Assembly: GCF_004023625.1 (NCBI RefSeq)
Contig: NZ_ML137716.1
Coordinates: 1-43,507 of the forward strand
DNA from: Streptomyces cavernae
GTDB taxonomy: Bacteria; Actinomycetota; Actinomycetes; Streptomycetales; Streptomycetaceae
Direction of reading: 5' to 3'
DNA length: 43,507 bases
Part shown: piece by piece, positions 15,213-24,263 of the stretch
How the letters are laid out: every line of letters begins with the position of its first letter
How positions within the stretch are numbered: position 1 is the stretch's first letter
The notes under the pieces: generated by a model
The model's database searches: none
What the model was told of the DNA's origin: nothing
The model's input: the letters and a program-made list of their open reading frames with translations, nothing else
Program-made: the position numbers and the translations under genes

Positions 15213-16697
15213 ATGGGACGGATCGCGGTGATCGGCGCCGGAATGGGCGCGCTGGCCGCCGCCGCCCGGCTGGCCGTCGCGGGCCACCGGGTGGTGGTGT
15301 ACGAGCGCGCGGCGACGTACGGCGGAGCGGTGCGCCGCTTCGAGCGGGACGGTTTCGGCTTCGACACCGGCCCCGGGCTGCTGCCACTGCCCGCGGTGTA
15401 CCGCGACCTGTTCCTCAAGACGGGCAAGGAGCCGCTGGAGGCATGCGTCGAGCTGGTCCAGGTGGACCCGGCGGCCCGGCACGTCTTCGAGGACGGCACC
15501 GAGGTCTCACTGCCGAACGCTTCGCGCGCGGGTGCCGTGCAGGCGCTGGAGGCGGCCCTGGGCGGCGGGGCGGGCGAGCGCTGGGGCGACTTCCTGGTAC
15601 GGGCCCGCGAGGCCTGGGACCGCACGCGGCGGCCGCTCCTGGAAGAGCCGCTGTGGCCGAACTGGTCGGTGCTGGCCGGGCGCGAGCCGTATCCGGCCGT
15701 GCCCCACAAGCGGCTGCTGCGCACCAGGAAGGCCCGCACGCTCGCGGACGTGGGCGCCTGGGAGCTGCGCGACCCGCGTCTGAGGGCCCTGCTGGAGAGC
15801 CACGCCCTGGTCTACGGCCTGGATCCCCGTGCCACCCCGGCGAGCGCGGCCGTGCTGCCGTACATGGAGCACGCCTTCGGCACCTGGTACGTGCGCGGCG
15901 GGATGCGCGAGCTGGCGCGCGCGGTGTACGAGCGGTGCGTCGCCCGGAGGGTCGAGTTCGTCTTCGGCGCCGAGGTCACCCGGATCCTGGAGAAGGACGG
16001 CCGGGCGGCGGGCGTCGAGCTGGCGGACGGCGCTGCGGCGGAGGCGGACTTCGTGGTGGCGGGCGTGGCACCCGCCGTACTCGACCGTCTGGGCGTCCCG
16101 GCACGGGCCGACGGGGCGGTTCCGCCGCAGTCCGACGCGTCGAGCCGGCTGACGGTCCTGCTGGCCCTTCGGGGCGGGCGACCGGAGGGGACGGCCCATC
16201 GGACGGTCCTCCACCCGGAGGACAGCGTGGCGGAACTCATGCGAGTGTTCGAGGACGCGGAAGCCGCCGAGGATCCGACGGTCACCGTGCTGCGCCCCGG
16301 AGACCCCTCGCAGGTCCCGGACCCGGACCATGAGGCGGTCACGCTGTCGGTCACGGTGGCGGCGGGTTTCGAGCCGACCGCGGCCTACGTCCAGCAGCTC
16401 CTGGCCTGCGCGGAGCGCGCCGTGCCCGACCTGGGCGACCGCCTCCTGTGGCACGAGGTACGCTCCCCGGCCGACTTCGCGGAGGCGACCGGCGCGGACG
16501 GTGGCGCGGTGCCCGCCCCGGCCCTGGCGGCGGGAGGCGGACGGCTGCTGCACCCGTCCAACAGCACGGCGGTGCCCGGCCTGTTCACGGTCGGCGGCTG
16601 GTCCCACCCAGGCGGCGGTCTGCCGCACGCGGGCATGTCCGGTGCGCTGGTGGCGGGGCTGATCGTGGAAGGGCCGGACTTCCGGGGCTCGCAGTGA
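15213..16697 (+). CDS. Phytoene desaturase-like FAD-dependent oxidoreductase
   Basis: 494 aa. FAD-binding N-terminus IAVIGAGMGALAAAARLAVAGH, followed by VVVYERAATYGG and the conserved FDTGPGLLPLP. The middle has MEHAFGTWYVRGGMRELA and the C-terminus GLFTVGGWSHPGGGLPHAGM, where the GGxxHPGGGxP motif of the CrtI/phytoene-dehydrogenase family is clear. No carotenoid genes are nearby, so the substrate is unknown; the family also includes retinol saturase-like enzymes. The frame is open from 15045, but the FAD motif and the -10 box 7 nt upstream set the start at 15213. A MacR-box-like site lies upstream. Tandem repeats begin at the stop codon. Confidence 0.88.
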   Translation: MGRIAVIGAGMGALAAAARLAVAGHRVVVYERAATYGGAVRRFERDGFGFDTGPGLLPLPAVYRDLFLKTGKEPLEACVELVQVDPAARHVFEDGTEVSLPNASRAGAVQALEAALGGGAGERWGDFLVRAREAWDRTRRPLLEEPLWPNWSVLAGREPYPAVPHKRLLRTRKARTLADVGAWELRDPRLRALLESHALVYGLDPRATPASAAVLPYMEHAFGTWYVRGGMRELARAVYERCVARRVEFVFGAEVTRILEKDGRAAGVELADGAAAEADFVVAGVAPAVLDRLGVPARADGAVPPQSDASSRLTVLLALRGGRPEGTAHRTVLHPEDSVAELMRVFEDAEAAEDPTVTVLRPGDPSQVPDPDHEAVTLSVTVAAGFEPTAAYVQQLLACAERAVPDLGDRLLWHEVRSPADFAEATGADGGAVPAPALAAGGGRLLHPSNSTAVPGLFTVGGWSHPGGGLPHAGMSGALVAGLIVEGPDFRGSQ

Positions 16698-16814
16698 GCG
16701 CCGGACTGCCGGGGCCCCCGCAGTAAGGACCCGTCTGCCGGGGCTCGCAGTGGGTGCCCGACTGCCGGGCTCCCAGTGAGCGCCGGGCTGCCTGGCTCGC
16801 AGTAGACCCCGGCC
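16684..16814. repeat. ~27-bp degenerate tandem repeats starting at a stop codon
   Basis: Units: 16684-16710 (27 bp), 16711-16739 (29), 16740-16766 (27), 16767-16792 (26) and a partial at 16793-16814. Pattern: GGGGCTCGCAGTGA followed by GCGCCGGACTGCC. The first unit encodes the last residues and stop of the flavoprotein (Gly-Ser-Gln-stop), so the 3' end of the gene appears duplicated several times. Confidence 0.85.
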
Positions 16815-16859
16815 ACGTGAACGGCCTCAGGACGTCAGCTGCCCCAGAACGTGAACGCT

Positions 16860-17819
16860 TCAGAAACGGTACTGCTGCTCGTCGTAACCGTTGTTGTTCT
16901 GCTCGTAGGGGTACGGCTGGTCCGGCGGGAACTCGCCGTTGCCGTAACCCTGGTCGCCCGTGGAGCGCTGGTTCGGCACCCAGACGCCGCCCGGCGGGGT
17001 CTCTCCGTAGCCGCCCGTGCCGCCCGTGCCGCCGGTCGCGCCGGTGCCGTACTGGTCCTGGCCGTAGCCCTGCTGACCGTACTGCTGCTGGCCGCCGTCG
17101 TACGTGCCGTCGTAGGAGCTGTAGCCCTGCCCGCCGCCGTACTGGTCGGAGTAGCCCGAGTACTGCTGCTGCCCCGCGTCGTAGCCGTAGTGCTGCTGGT
17201 CGTAGCCGGAGGAGTAGCCGTCGTAGCCGTAGTTCTGGCTCTGCGCGGTCGCCGCGTACGTCGGGTCGGCGGCCGCCGCGTAGGCCCCGTCGTTGTCGTA
17301 GACGCCGTACTGGCTGGTGTCGTCGGGCAGCGGCTGCGGCTGGTAGACCGCGGTGGTCTCGGCCGCGGCGCGCTGCACGAAGCGGTCCTCGGCGGACTGA
17401 CCGTAGGGGGCCTGGCCGGGCTTGGCGAACACGTCGTCGTCCGAGGCGTCGTGCGCGTCGCCCCGCTCGTCGGGCGAGGCCTCGTCGAGGCCGGAGACGG
17501 ACAGCGTGGGCTCCTGACGCGACCCCGGCGCGTCCGCGCCGCGGCGTTTGCTGCCGCCGCGCGAGCCCGCGTTGATGGCCCAGCCGGTCGAGAAGCCGCG
17601 GCGGAAGGACAGGGTGACGTACGTCTGCCCGACCGCGAACGCCGCGGCGCCCAGGCCGATGACGACCACCGAGGGCAGCAGAACCCCCACCACGACGCCG
17701 AGGAAACCGCCGAAGGCCAGCAGCCGCCAGCGCAGGCGGGCCTTGTATTGCAGCAGCACCTCACCGAGCAGCCACAACGCGACGATGCCGAACGCGATGT
17801 AGAGGACCGTCCAGCCCAT
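16860..17819 (-). CDS. Small membrane protein with prion-like Tyr/Gln/Gly-rich tail
   Basis: 319 aa, not recognised by function. Residues 1-25 (MGWTVLYIAFGIVALWLLGE) and about 38-65 form two transmembrane helices, followed by a charged segment. From about residue 130 the protein is low-complexity: rich in Tyr, Gln, Gly, Ser and Asp, with repeated QQQY, GYD and YGQ units. It ends in NNNGYDEQQYRF. ATG 17819 has GAGAGGGG upstream. The tail composition resembles prion-like, condensate-forming domains, and it would lie on one side of the membrane. Some residues just before the tail (SVSGLDEASPDE, DASDDD) are acidic. It precedes nothing in an obvious operon; metF lies 62 bp upstream on the same strand, so co-transcription is possible. 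Confidence 0.85.
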   Translation of the reverse strand: MGWTVLYIAFGIVALWLLGEVLLQYKARLRWRLLAFGGFLGVVVGVLLPSVVVIGLGAAAFAVGQTYVTLSFRRGFSTGWAINAGSRGGSKRRGADAPGSRQEPTLSVSGLDEASPDERGDAHDASDDDVFAKPGQAPYGQSAEDRFVQRAAAETTAVYQPQPLPDDTSQYGVYDNDGAYAAAADPTYAATAQSQNYGYDGYSSGYDQQHYGYDAGQQQYSGYSDQYGGGQGYSSYDGTYDGGQQQYGQQGYGQDQYGTGATGGTGGTGGYGETPPGGVWVPNQRSTGDQGYGNGEFPPDQPYPYEQNNNGYDEQQYRF

Positions 17820-17881
17820 GTACGCCCCTCTCCCAGAAGCCGCTACGCAGTGTGTCGTACGTGGGTGCGGCCGGTCCAGAC

Positions 17882-18799
17882 CTACTGTGCGGGATGCAGG
17901 CCCAGGTTCTCGTAGATTTCCAGCGTCGCCGTGGAGTTGTTCAAGGTGATGAAGTGCAACCCCGGGACACCCTCGTCCAGCAGCCGTGCACAGAACTCCG
18001 TCGCGAACTCGATCCCGATCGAGCGTACAGCCGCCGGATCGTCTTTGGCTGTGAGGATGCGCTCTTTCAGGACGTCCGGGATGGCGGCGTTGCTGAGCGT
18101 GGGCAGCTTCTGGAGCATCCGCACACTGGTGACGGGCATCACCTCGGGGATCACCGGGGTCGTGCAGCCCGCGTCGGCCACCCGGTCCCGCAGCCGGAGG
18201 TAGGACTCGGGCTGGAAGAACATCTGCGTGATCGCGTAGTCGGCGCCGGCCCGGCACTTGTCGACGAAGTGCTCGACGTCCTGGTCCCAGTCGGCGGAGC
18301 GGGGGTGCATCTCCGGGAAGGCCGCCACGCCGACGCAGAAGTCGCCCGACTCCTTGATGAGCCGGACGAGTTCCGACGCGTAGGTCAGGCCCTGCGGGTG
18401 CGGTACCCAGTCGCCCATGGGGTCGCCGGGCGGGTCGCCGCGGACCGCGAGGATGTTGCGGATCCCGGCGTCCGCGTACTGGCCGATGATGTTGCGCAGT
18501 TCGGCGATGGAGTGGTTGACGGCGGTGAGGTGGGCGACCGGGGTGAGCGTGGTGTCGGCGACGATCTGCTGGCTCTCCTTGACGGTGCCCGCGCGGGTGG
18601 AGCCGCCCGCGCCGTAGGTCACGGACACGAAGTCGGGGGCGACCGCCTCGACCCTCCGCAGCGCGTTCCACAGGCTGCGCTCGCCCTTGGGTGTCTTCGG
18701 CGTGTAGAACTCGAACGAGAACGTCCTCTTGCCGGTTGCGAGCATGTCACGCACGGTGCGTGCGCGGTCAGTCCTGGTGGATGCAGTGCCGAGGGCCAT
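17882..18799 (-). CDS. metF: 5,10-methylenetetrahydrofolate reductase (MetF)
   Basis: 305-residue flavoprotein that reduces methylene-THF to methyl-THF for methionine synthesis. Family motifs: [18 protein letters not shown] (N-terminal catalytic Glu in SFEF), [60 protein letters not shown] and [11 protein letters not shown] at the C-terminus. Length is normal. ATG 18799 has no Shine-Dalgarno; instead TAACCT ends 6 nt upstream with TTGGGG 17 nt further, indicating a leaderless transcript. A metF-like gene near an Rv2175c-like gene and a Ser/Thr kinase is also the arrangement I recall in mycobacteria. Confidence 0.96.
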   Translation of the reverse strand: MALGTASTRTDRARTVRDMLATGKRTFSFEFYTPKTPKGERSLWNALRRVEAVAPDFVSVTYGAGGSTRAGTVKESQQIVADTTLTPVAHLTAVNHSIAELRNIIGQYADAGIRNILAVRGDPPGDPMGDWVPHPQGLTYASELVRLIKESGDFCVGVAAFPEMHPRSADWDQDVEHFVDKCRAGADYAITQMFFQPESYLRLRDRVADAGCTTPVIPEVMPVTSVRMLQKLPTLSNAAIPDVLKERILTAKDDPAAVRSIGIEFATEFCARLLDEGVPGLHFITLNNSTATLEIYENLGLHPAQ

Positions 18800-18805
18800 A
18801 CCCGC

Positions 18806-18834
18806 AGGTTAGTCAGGCCCGCCCGGTCCCCCAA
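18806..18834 (-). promoter_or_regulatory. Candidate leaderless promoter of metF
   Basis: Minus strand TTGGGG (18829-18834), 17-nt spacer, TAACCT (18806-18811), then 6 nt to the ATG at 18799. Confidence 0.5.
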
Positions 18835-18925
18835 CCTGACCTCCGCCTTTTGCCCGGTTTGCCGGGCTGCTGTCCACCCCTCGGACACTCCCGTCCCGGC
18901 GGGCGTGCCAATCGGTGGTCCGGCG

Positions 18926-19576
18926 TCAGTCCGTCGCGCGCAGGCGCTTGGCGAATTCCGTCGCCGCGGCGCCGGGGTCCGTGGCCTCCGTGATGGCGCG
19001 TACGACGACCACCCGGCGGGCGCCCGCCTCGATCACCTCGTCGAGGTTGCCGAGGTCGATGCCACCGATGGCGAACCAGGGACGGTCGGTACCCAGCCCG
19101 GCCGTGTGGCGGACGAGGTCCAGGCCCGGGGCGTGCCGGCCCGGTTTGGTGGGGGTGGGCCAGCAGGGGCCCGTGCAGAAGTAGTCCACGCCGTCCTGGA
19201 CGGCCGCCGCGGCGGCCTCCGCCTCGGCGTGCGTGGAGCGGCCTATGAGGATGTCCTCGCCGAGGATGGCGCGGGCCGCGGGGACCGGGAGGTCGCCCTG
19301 GCCCAGGTGCAGCACGTCGGGTCCGGCGGCGTGCGCGACGTCCGCGCGGTCGTTGACCGCGAGCAGCTTGCCGTGCCGGCGGCAGGCCTCGGCGAACACC
19401 TGGAGGTGCTCCAGTTCCTCGGCCGCCTCCATGCCCTTGTCCCGCAACTGCACGATGTCGACACCGTTCGCCAGGACCTCGTCCAGGAACTCGGCGAGAT
19501 CGCCCTGTCTCCTCCGGGCGTCCGTGCACAGGTAGACCCGGGCGGCGGCGAGGCGTGCGCGTGCGGTGTCGGGCAT
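18926..19576 (-). CDS. thiE: Thiamine-phosphate synthase ThiE
   Basis: 216-residue cytosolic TIM-barrel enzyme that joins HMP-PP and thiazole phosphate to give thiamine phosphate. Motifs: [92 protein letters not shown] 19576 has GGGGGGA about 7 nt upstream. Unlike the thiOSG operon 2.3 kb away, it has no TPP riboswitch in front. A 14-bp hairpin upstream (19598-19633) separates it from the Rv2175c-like gene, so it is probably transcribed on its own or by read-through. Confidence 0.95.
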   Translation of the reverse strand: MPDTARARLAAARVYLCTDARRRQGDLAEFLDEVLANGVDIVQLRDKGMEAAEELEHLQVFAEACRRHGKLLAVNDRADVAHAAGPDVLHLGQGDLPVPAARAILGEDILIGRSTHAEAEAAAAAVQDGVDYFCTGPCWPTPTKPGRHAPGLDLVRHTAGLGTDRPWFAIGGIDLGNLDEVIEAGARRVVVVRAITEATDPGAAATEFAKRLRATD

Positions 19577-19597
19577 GACGGATTCCCCCCGGTCGGT

Positions 19598-19633
19598 GGC
19601 GTACGGACCGCGCGGCTCGGCGGTCCGTACGCC
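19598..19633 (-). terminator. Hairpin terminator of the Rv2175c-like gene
   Basis: GGCGTACGGACCGC (19598-19611) and GCGGTCCGTACGCC (19620-19633): perfect 14-bp stem with an 8-nt loop, 21 nt after the stop of the gene at 19655. No U tract. Confidence 0.75.
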
Positions 19634-19654
19634 GGACGGTGTGACTGGTTCGGT

Positions 19655-20020
19655 TCAGACGGCGAGCGCCTGCGCTCGACGCTTCACCTCCGTGCCGCGA
19701 TTCTCGCTGAGGGCCTGCACGGGGGTGCCGGGCAGGGTCGGGTCGGGGGTGAAGAGCCACTCCAGCATCTCTTCGATGGTGAAGCCGTCGTCCCTCAGGA
19801 GCGTCAGGGTTCCGGAGAGGCCCTTGACGATCCTGTTCCCGTCGATGAAGGCGGCGGGAACGTGCAGCGCACGGTTCTCACCACGGCGTACGGCGATCAG
19901 CTGGCCTTCCTTGACCAGCTGCCGCACGCGGGTCACCTCGACGTCGAGTGCTTCGGCGATGTCGGGGAGGGTGAGCCAGGCGGGGACGAGAGCATCGATC
20001 TTTGCGTCAATCTCGGTCAC
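19655..20020 (-). CDS. Rv2175c-family DNA-binding protein
   Basis: 121 aa. N-terminal winged-helix-like DNA-binding part (WLTLPDIAEALDVEVTRVRQ, then LVKEGQLIAVRRGENRALHV) and a C-terminal helical part (PAAFIDGNRIVKGLSGTLTL, LRDDGFTIEEMLEWLFTPDP). This matches mycobacterial Rv2175c, reported as a DNA-binding protein phosphorylated by the kinase PknL next door. A Ser/Thr kinase lies 4 kb away here too. GTG 20020 lacks a Shine-Dalgarno sequence; CAGTCT ends 7 nt upstream, a weak leaderless -10. The longer frame to 20602 is a shadow of the reductase gene. Confidence 0.88.
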   Translation of the reverse strand: MTEIDAKIDALVPAWLTLPDIAEALDVEVTRVRQLVKEGQLIAVRRGENRALHVPAAFIDGNRIVKGLSGTLTLLRDDGFTIEEMLEWLFTPDPTLPGTPVQALSENRGTEVKRRAQALAV

Positions 20021-20109
20021 GCCAACAAGACTGCCATCCCGGACTGACAGTGGGTAGCCGACACCGTCCGGCCGGGTTGCTCCGGCCGCCGGACGGGAGC
20101 GCGTCGCGG

Positions 20110-21339
20110 CTACGCCGTCGCCGCCTTCAGCGGCCGCGACGGGTCCGACAGCAGGTCGGGGTTCATCGGCGTGCCCGCCTCGATCAGCTTGCGGCCCTGG
20201 GCGAGGTCCCTGGGCCGGCCCACGGCCAGCAGGGCCACCAGGCGGCCCTCGCGCAGCCAGCACACCGACCAGGCCGGCGCGGACGGATCGCCGCGCCAGA
20301 CGGTCGTGTCGGCCGAGGTGTGATGGCCCGCGTACTGGACGAAGCGGCCGAACTGCTCGGACCAGAAGTACGGGACCGGGTCGTAGACCGCCGGGGCCTC
20401 CCCCAGGATGTTCGCCGCCACCGTCCGAGGGCCCTGGAGGGCGTTGTCCCAGTGGTGGACCAGCAGGCGTTCGCCGTACCGAGCGGACGGGAAGGACGCG
20501 CAGTCGCCGACCGCGTACACGTCCGGCACGGAGGTGCGCAGATGATCGTCGGCGAGGGCTTCGCCGTGGGCGCCGAGCGCGATCCCGGAGTCCGCGAGCC
20601 ACGCCGTGGCGGGCCGTGCCCCGATGCCGACGACGACCGCCTCGGCGGGAACGCGGGAGCCGTCGTCGAGGATCACCGCGCCGGATTCGATCCGCCGCAC
20701 GCGCGCGTGGAGACGCAGTTCCGCCCCCGCGTCGGTGTACCAGCGGGCCATCGGCGCGGCGACCTCCGGCGGCAGCGCCCCGGCGAGCGGACGGTCGGCG
20801 GCCTCCACGACGGTCACCGCACAGCCGGCCTCGCGGGCCGCCGTGGCGAACTCCGCGCCGATCCAGCCCGCGCCGACCACCACGATGTCGTGCTGCCGCG
20901 CGAGGACGGGCCGCAGCCGTTCGGCGTCGTCCAGGGTGCGCAGCAGATGGACACCGGGCACACCCTCGGCCCCGGGGAGCCGGATCGGTTCGGCGCCGGT
21001 GGCGAGGACCAGTACGTCGTAGGGCACCGACCCGGTGACGGTGTCGAGTTCATGATCCTGGGGCCGTACCCCGAGGACCTCGCGCCCCAGCTGCAGTTCG
21101 ACGCCCAGGGCCTCGAAGTCGACGTCGAAGGCGGAGCCCTCGGCCTTGCCGAGCAGTACGGCCTTGGACAGCGGCGGCCGGTCGTACGGCTGGTGCGGTT
21201 CGGCTCCGATCAAGGTGACCGTTCCGGCGAAGCCCTGTTCGCGCAGGGCGACCGCGGTCTGCACCCCGGCCATGCCCGCGCCCACGATGACCACGCGGCG
21301 GCTCGCGGCCCCGATGCGTCCCTGCGTCTGCTCGCTCAC
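20110..21339 (-). CDS. FAD-dependent ferredoxin/rubredoxin reductase-type oxidoreductase
   Basis: 409 aa, two-dinucleotide-binding-domain flavoprotein. FAD motif VVIVGAGMAGVQTA, YDRPPLSK, LVLATGAEP, the NAD(P)H motif DIVVVGAGWIGAEFATAARE at about 147-166, VYAVGDCASFPS, and the C-terminal reductase domain with EHWDN-like HHWDNALQG and VPYFWSEQFG. This is the ferredoxin-NAD(P)+ reductase/rubredoxin reductase group; no ferredoxin gene is adjacent. A TTG at 21363 extends the frame, but GTG 21339 has TATGGT 6 nt upstream and TGACTG 17 nt before that, so a leaderless start is likely. An ACTGAC/GTCAGT inverted repeat sits in the promoter. Confidence 0.92.
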   Translation of the reverse strand: MSEQTQGRIGAASRRVVIVGAGMAGVQTAVALREQGFAGTVTLIGAEPHQPYDRPPLSKAVLLGKAEGSAFDVDFEALGVELQLGREVLGVRPQDHELDTVTGSVPYDVLVLATGAEPIRLPGAEGVPGVHLLRTLDDAERLRPVLARQHDIVVVGAGWIGAEFATAAREAGCAVTVVEAADRPLAGALPPEVAAPMARWYTDAGAELRLHARVRRIESGAVILDDGSRVPAEAVVVGIGARPATAWLADSGIALGAHGEALADDHLRTSVPDVYAVGDCASFPSARYGERLLVHHWDNALQGPRTVAANILGEAPAVYDPVPYFWSEQFGRFVQYAGHHTSADTTVWRGDPSAPAWSVCWLREGRLVALLAVGRPRDLAQGRKLIEAGTPMNPDLLSDPSRPLKAATA

Positions 21340-21345
21340 CCGATC

Positions 21346-21374
21346 ACCATAGACAACTGACAATCAGTCAGTCA
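21346..21374 (-). promoter_or_regulatory. Leaderless promoter with overlapping inverted repeat, FAD reductase gene
   Basis: Minus strand TGACTG (21369-21374), 17-nt spacer, TATGGT (21346-21351), 6 nt to GTG 21339. Within it ACTGAC (21356-21361) and GTCAGT (21367-21372) form an inverted repeat with a 5-nt centre. The half-sites are the same as in the TetR-type operator at 10831-10845, but the spacing differs. The element overlaps the stop codon of the upstream gene. Confidence 0.5.
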
Positions 21375-21722
21375 GCCGTCGCGCTCGGTGACCTGTTCCA
21401 CAGCACTCGTACCGCTGCCTGCCTGCGACTCCCACTGCCACGTCTCCTCCAGCCGCACCCGCCCGTCGGGCAGTTCCACGACGACGGACACGCAGTGCCC
21501 CGACGCGGTGGTGCCGTCCCGCCTCAGCTGGACGTACCGGAAGTCCAGCCGGTCGTCCTCCCGGGTACCCACGAGATGCCCGCGTACGACGTCGCCGCCC
21601 GCGTACTCGGCCCAGATCACGCCGCCCTGCTCGTGATAGGTGAAGCGGGTCCGGGTACCCACCTGGCCCGGCGCCTGGTCGGCGACGGGGGCGAGGACGA
21701 GACCGTCGAGAGAACTGGCCAT
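21372..21722 (-). CDS. Small conserved protein (often mislabelled n-acetylglutamate synthase)
   Basis: 116 aa, mostly beta strands: TRTRFTYHEQGGVIWAEYAG, GDVVRGHLVGT, DRLDFRYVQLRRDG, ASGHCVSVVVELPDGRVRLE, ETWQWES. Close relatives across bacteria share FxYHQxGxxIWAxYxGG-like and EKWQW motifs and are sometimes called n-acetylglutamate synthase without evidence. There is no GNAT fold here, so I do not assign that activity. ATG 21722 has GGGAG about 9 nt upstream. It lies 32 bp in front of the FAD reductase start, so transcription may run on into it as well. Confidence 0.8.
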   Translation of the reverse strand: MASSLDGLVLAPVADQAPGQVGTRTRFTYHEQGGVIWAEYAGGDVVRGHLVGTREDDRLDFRYVQLRRDGTTASGHCVSVVVELPDGRVRLEETWQWESQAGSGTSAVEQVTERDG

Positions 21723-21736
21723 GCGTGAGGGCTCCC

Positions 21737-21765
21737 TGTGGAGGTCGCGGACAAAGGGCTAGGGT
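21737..21765 (+). promoter_or_regulatory. Candidate promoter of the thiOSG operon
   Basis: TGTGGA (21737-21742), 17-nt spacer, TAGGGT (21760-21765). Transcription would begin near 21772, just before the palindrome and the riboswitch aptamer. Confidence 0.45.
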
Positions 21766-21779
21766 GGCCGGCGTGCTGC

Positions 21780-21803
21780 GTGTCCGGGGGCGCCCCCGGA
21801 CAC
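21780..21803. other. Perfect 24-bp palindrome just upstream of the TPP aptamer
   Basis: GTGTCCGGGGGC (21780-21791) followed directly by GCCCCCGGACAC (21792-21803). In the RNA this would fold into a strong hairpin within the first ~30 nt of the leader. In the DNA it could be an operator. Confidence 0.8.
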
Positions 21804-21819
21804 CCGGCGCAAAAAATAC

Positions 21820-21909
21820 ACGCGGGAGCCCGCACGCAGCGGGCTGAGAGGGAGGCTGGAGCGGCCTCCGACCGTACGAACCTGATCCGGGTCATGCCGG
21901 CGAAGGGAG
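21820..21909 (+). promoter_or_regulatory. TPP riboswitch (THI element)
   Basis: Contains the conserved TPP aptamer blocks: CGGGAGCCCG, GCGGGCTGAGAGGGAGGCTG, the GCCTCCGACCGTACGAACCTG segment and GATCCGGGTCATGCCGGCGA, then AGGGAGGAG. The 3' end of the aptamer (AAGGGAGGAG) is the Shine-Dalgarno region for thiO (ATG 21923), so ligand binding would hide the ribosome site. This makes translational control the likely mode. Confidence 0.95.
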
Positions 21910-21922
21910 GAGCTGGACAGCC

Positions 21923-24170
<2,248 letters not shown>

Positions 24171-24250
24171 GCGTGGCGTCGCGCGTCACAGGTCGGCTGC
24201 AGTCCAGCCCCGATATCAACCGCGCGGACCGGCGTGACAGGGGTGGCTCG

Positions 24251-24256
24251 TACACT
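24251..24256 (+). promoter_or_regulatory. Leaderless-type -10 box of the PASTA kinase gene
   Basis: TACACT ends exactly 7 nt before GTG 24264. No Shine-Dalgarno sequence is present. Confidence 0.45.
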
Positions 24257-24263
24257 CGCCTGC

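Noticed and set aside
21372..21722. N-acetylglutamate synthase activity for the 116-aa protein
   Set aside because: No acetyl-CoA-binding or GNAT motif; the name is a propagated label.
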